The notes beneath the pieces were generated by a model. That model saw nothing but the letters and a program-made list of their open reading frames with translations, searched no databases and had not been told where the DNA came from. From contig JAGCVR010000046.1 of the NCBI GenBank assembly GCA_017962285.1, forward strand, positions 1-6,822: a DNA stretch of 6,822 nt. Direction: 5' to 3'. The DNA is from Muribaculaceae bacterium. Its GTDB lineage: Bacteria > Bacteroidota > Bacteroidia > Bacteroidales > Muribaculaceae. A program made the translations under genes and the position numbers. Positions 5,492 through 6,822 of this stretch are shown piece by piece (positions within the stretch are counted from its first letter, which is position 1; every line of letters begins with the position of its first letter).

Positions 5492-6499
5492 ATGAAATTT
5501 TTTAGAATTAGTTTTATCCTTACGGCATTTGCGATGATGATTACCGCAACCGGCTGCACGGGCTCTTCCCAGAGCAGCGATGCCGCAAACGACTCCATAG
5601 GTCAGAGTTTATTCAACGGTGAACTTGATGACGAAGACCGTCTGCCGCTCGAAGACACCGAATACATCAACACCTATTCCGGCGACATGTGGAAATTTGC
5701 CATTGGCGTGTCGGGCGATGGTTCCGACCCCATCAACATTGCACTCTTCAGGGGCAATGGTATGCAGGGATACGACATGTACGAAATGCGCCCTATCGCC
5801 AACAGCCGCTTCTCCCTTCATCAGGACGGCAAAGACGAACCGTGCGGCATTGAAATCTTCGTGTATCCAGGACGCGACAGCATAGATGTGTATCAGGACG
5901 GATTCGCCACAATTTTCCAGACGGCTGAAAGCTGCAACGAGGCCGTTTCTGCCAACGACCCATCCTACACTCCCTATCGCTATGCCATCAAGGCTGGCGA
6001 AAACGGCGGAAAATGGGAACAACTTGAGTCGGGCGAAATCACCTATACCTTCCCCGACGATAAAACCCTGCGCAGCCAGTGGGTGATCGACGGCGAAAAA
6101 ATCTATTATGTTGACCCCAGTGGATGCCGGATGAAAAACAATTACGCCTACGACGGATTCTATGTTGGCAACGACGGCGCGTGGGACCGCTCCGTGAAAT
6201 GCCTGAACACCCAGGAACAGCCACGCAGCGGCGGCATCTACACCGATGGCGCTAGCGTCAACTGGACATTCAACATGACCACACAGCCCGACGGCACAAT
6301 CGAAGGAACTGCAAGGAGAAAATATGGACCACCAATGAATTTCACCTCCAACTATCATGTAACTTCCTATGGCAACAGCGTTTTCGGACTCTTCAACGTG
6401 GATGACGAATACGACTGCTGGCAGATGAGCGTGCTCAACGAGGGACACACCATCCGCCTGTCGGGAGCCGGCGTAACAGAAGAGTTCCAACTGCGGTAA
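5492..6499 (+). CDS. Lipoprotein D, larger, sharing the VYPGxDSI block
   Basis: A 335-residue protein with signal peptide MKFFRISF plus hydrophobic 8-20 and lipobox ATGC22. Ser/Asp-rich tether residues follow, with an acidic patch ELDDEDRLPLED at about 44-55. VYPGRDSIDV is at 124-133, preceded by the strand IEIF. It is the same block found near the C-terminus of lipoproteins A and C but is here in the first half, so a further region of about 200 residues follows. That region is rich in Tyr, Trp, Gly, Asn and Asp, predicted mostly beta, with short repeating DG/YxG turns (GSGEITY-like, YAYDGFYVGNDGAW, TQPDGTIEGTA). Cys at 118 and 148, and three more in the C-terminal half, could form disulfides in the periplasm or on the surface. 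No catalytic motif is recognised. The start has the ATT-ATG context and lies 21 bases after the small TM gene, so the two are probably in one transcript. Confidence 0.86.
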   Translation: MKFFRISFILTAFAMMITATGCTGSSQSSDAANDSIGQSLFNGELDDEDRLPLEDTEYINTYSGDMWKFAIGVSGDGSDPINIALFRGNGMQGYDMYEMRPIANSRFSLHQDGKDEPCGIEIFVYPGRDSIDVYQDGFATIFQTAESCNEAVSANDPSYTPYRYAIKAGENGGKWEQLESGEITYTFPDDKTLRSQWVIDGEKIYYVDPSGCRMKNNYAYDGFYVGNDGAWDRSVKCLNTQEQPRSGGIYTDGASVNWTFNMTTQPDGTIEGTARRKYGPPMNFTSNYHVTSYGNSVFGLFNVDDEYDCWQMSVLNEGHTIRLSGAGVTEEFQLR

Positions 6500-6509
6500 T
6501 GAACAATCG

Positions 6510-6535
6510 AGTTACTGGCTCCAACGTCAGTGACT
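6510..6535. terminator. Stem-loop just after lipoprotein D
   Basis: AGTTACTG (6510-6517) pairs with CAGTGACT (6528-6535) through 8 bp with one G-T wobble, and two more inner pairs are possible (one a wobble). It starts 11 bases after the stop codon, where a transcript end would be expected, but no T-run follows. It could be a 3'-end stabilising hairpin or part of the downstream repeat element. Confidence 0.3.
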
Positions 6536-6598
6536 GATGGACAGACACACTTTTCACTTGTGCTTTGAGTCCACTCGTGAGCTAAAGATCTGAGATGA

Positions 6599-6617
6599 CC
6601 AGCGCCTTCGGCGCTGG
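6599..6617. repeat. Perfect 8-bp hairpin, loop TTC (GAA on the other strand)
   Basis: CCAGCGCC (6599-6606) and GGCGCTGG (6610-6617) are perfect inverted repeats around TTC. On the - strand the loop reads C-GAA-G, the unusually stable DNA triloop type known from the GCGAAGC mini-hairpin. Confidence 0.7.
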
Positions 6618-6634
6618 CAGGCCGGAGGTCTGCC
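6616..6634. repeat. 8-bp hairpin with one wobble, loop GGA
   Basis: GGCAGGCC (6616-6623) pairs with GGTCTGCC (6627-6634) with a single G-T wobble around GGA, closed by C-G. It shares two bases with the preceding hairpin, so the two abut or compete. Confidence 0.65.
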
Positions 6635-6648
6635 GCTGTGCGTAACCC

Positions 6649-6680
6649 CAGGTTAGAGCGTCGGAGACGTTCGTAACCTG
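6649..6680. repeat. Long 14-bp hairpin, loop GGA, one bulge
   Basis: CAGGTTAGAGCGTC (6649-6662) pairs with GACGTTC and TAACCTG (6666-6680), with one G-T wobble and a single bulged G at 6673, around GGA. It is the longest stem noticed in the window. Confidence 0.7.
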
Positions 6681-6705
6681 AGGAATAGGTGATTATCCTT
6701 CAGCC

Positions 6706-6722
6706 GTTCCTCGAAGGGGAAC
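6706..6722. repeat. 7-bp hairpin, loop GAA
   Basis: GTTCCTC (6706-6712) pairs with GGGGAAC (6716-6722) with one T-G wobble around GAA, again closed by C-G. Confidence 0.6.
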
Positions 6723-6762
6723 ACCTCGGAGCTCGCGGATGAGACCAGAGGTTTACTTTGAA

Positions 6763-6796
6763 GCCCGTAGTGTTGACGGGCAAGTCGAAGACTTGC
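6763..6796. repeat. Two overlapping hairpins, the second with loop GAA
   Basis: GCCCGT (6763-6768) pairs with ACGGGC (6776-6781) over a 7-base loop. GCAAGTC (6780-6786) pairs perfectly with GACTTGC (6790-6796) around GAA. They share bases 6780-6781, so the ends of both stems cannot form fully at once. A further small stem ATGTG/CACAT follows at 6799-6813. Confidence 0.6.
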
Positions 6797-6822
6797 TGAT
6801 GTGCTTAACACATTGTGCGTGC

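Larger units (their letters stand above)
6500..6822. other. Gene-free 3' region made of tightly spaced short hairpins
   Basis: No frame on either strand in this stretch of about 320 bases looks like a gene. It is richer in GC-stem inverted repeats than any other gap in the window, with at least seven stems of 5 bp or more. Codon-like periodicity and a Bacteroidetes promoter are not evident. It most resembles a structured intergenic or repetitive element, and it may continue beyond the window. A structured RNA is an alternative. Confidence 0.6.

Noticed and set aside
5609..6490. Long open frame of 293 codons on the - strand opposite lipoprotein D
   Set aside because: It mirrors a well-supported + strand lipoprotein with signal peptide and lipobox, has no signal or motif of its own, and reflects codon bias of the opposite strand.
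6597..6822. CRISPR array
   Set aside because: The repeated feature is hairpin shape with different stem sequences; there are no identical direct repeats with regular spacers.
6814..6822. GTGCG at the window end as the 5' end of a group II intron
   Set aside because: The motif is short and the window ends there, so no domain I or reverse transcriptase can be seen; chance is as likely.

Overview
The window looks like chromosomal DNA of a Bacteroidales bacterium, most likely Prevotellaceae. The reasons are a TAnnTTTG-type promoter with an upstream TTG element ahead of the second gene, AT-rich leaders without clear Shine-Dalgarno sequences, an ATT-ATG start context in five of seven complete ATG-start genes, and a high density of small lipoproteins with Bacteroidetes-style SC/GC lipoboxes. 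The genus is an inference. All genes are on the + strand.

Layout. Positions 1-1044 hold the 3' two-thirds or so of an AMP-forming acyl/aryl-acid:CoA ligase-type (ANL superfamily) enzyme, cut by the window edge. A promoter-bearing gap (1045-1169) separates it from a run of eight genes whose products are nearly all predicted to be envelope-associated: a two-TM protein with a zinc ribbon at each end (1170-1640); lipoprotein A (1693-2307); a coiled-coil protein with a TerB-like acidic helix-loop motif (2381-3178); lipoprotein B with an acidic low-complexity tether (3255-3974); a two-TM protein with a PH-like C-terminal domain (3995-4618); lipoprotein C (4665-5354); a 39-residue single-TM small protein that starts on GTG and overlaps the previous stop by 4 nt (5351-5470); and lipoprotein D (5492-6499).

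Lipoproteins A and C are diverged paralogues, with colinear CxRxL, VQxRGK and YVYPGADSI blocks. Lipoprotein D shares only the VYPGxDSI block. C also carries a Cys/His/Asp-rich insert that A lacks, which may bind metal. No enzymatic signature is seen in any of the eight. A cautious reading is an uncharacterised accessory envelope locus: lipoproteins in the periplasm or on the surface, membrane proteins with metal-binding or PH-like domains, and a soluble or membrane-peripheral TerB-like protein. Whether they form one pathway cannot be decided from sequence alone.

The last about 320 bases (6500-6822) carry no convincing gene. They hold a dense series of short hairpins. Five of them close a three-base loop in the form C-GNA-G on one strand or the other. 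This looks like a structured intergenic or repeat element rather than coding DNA.
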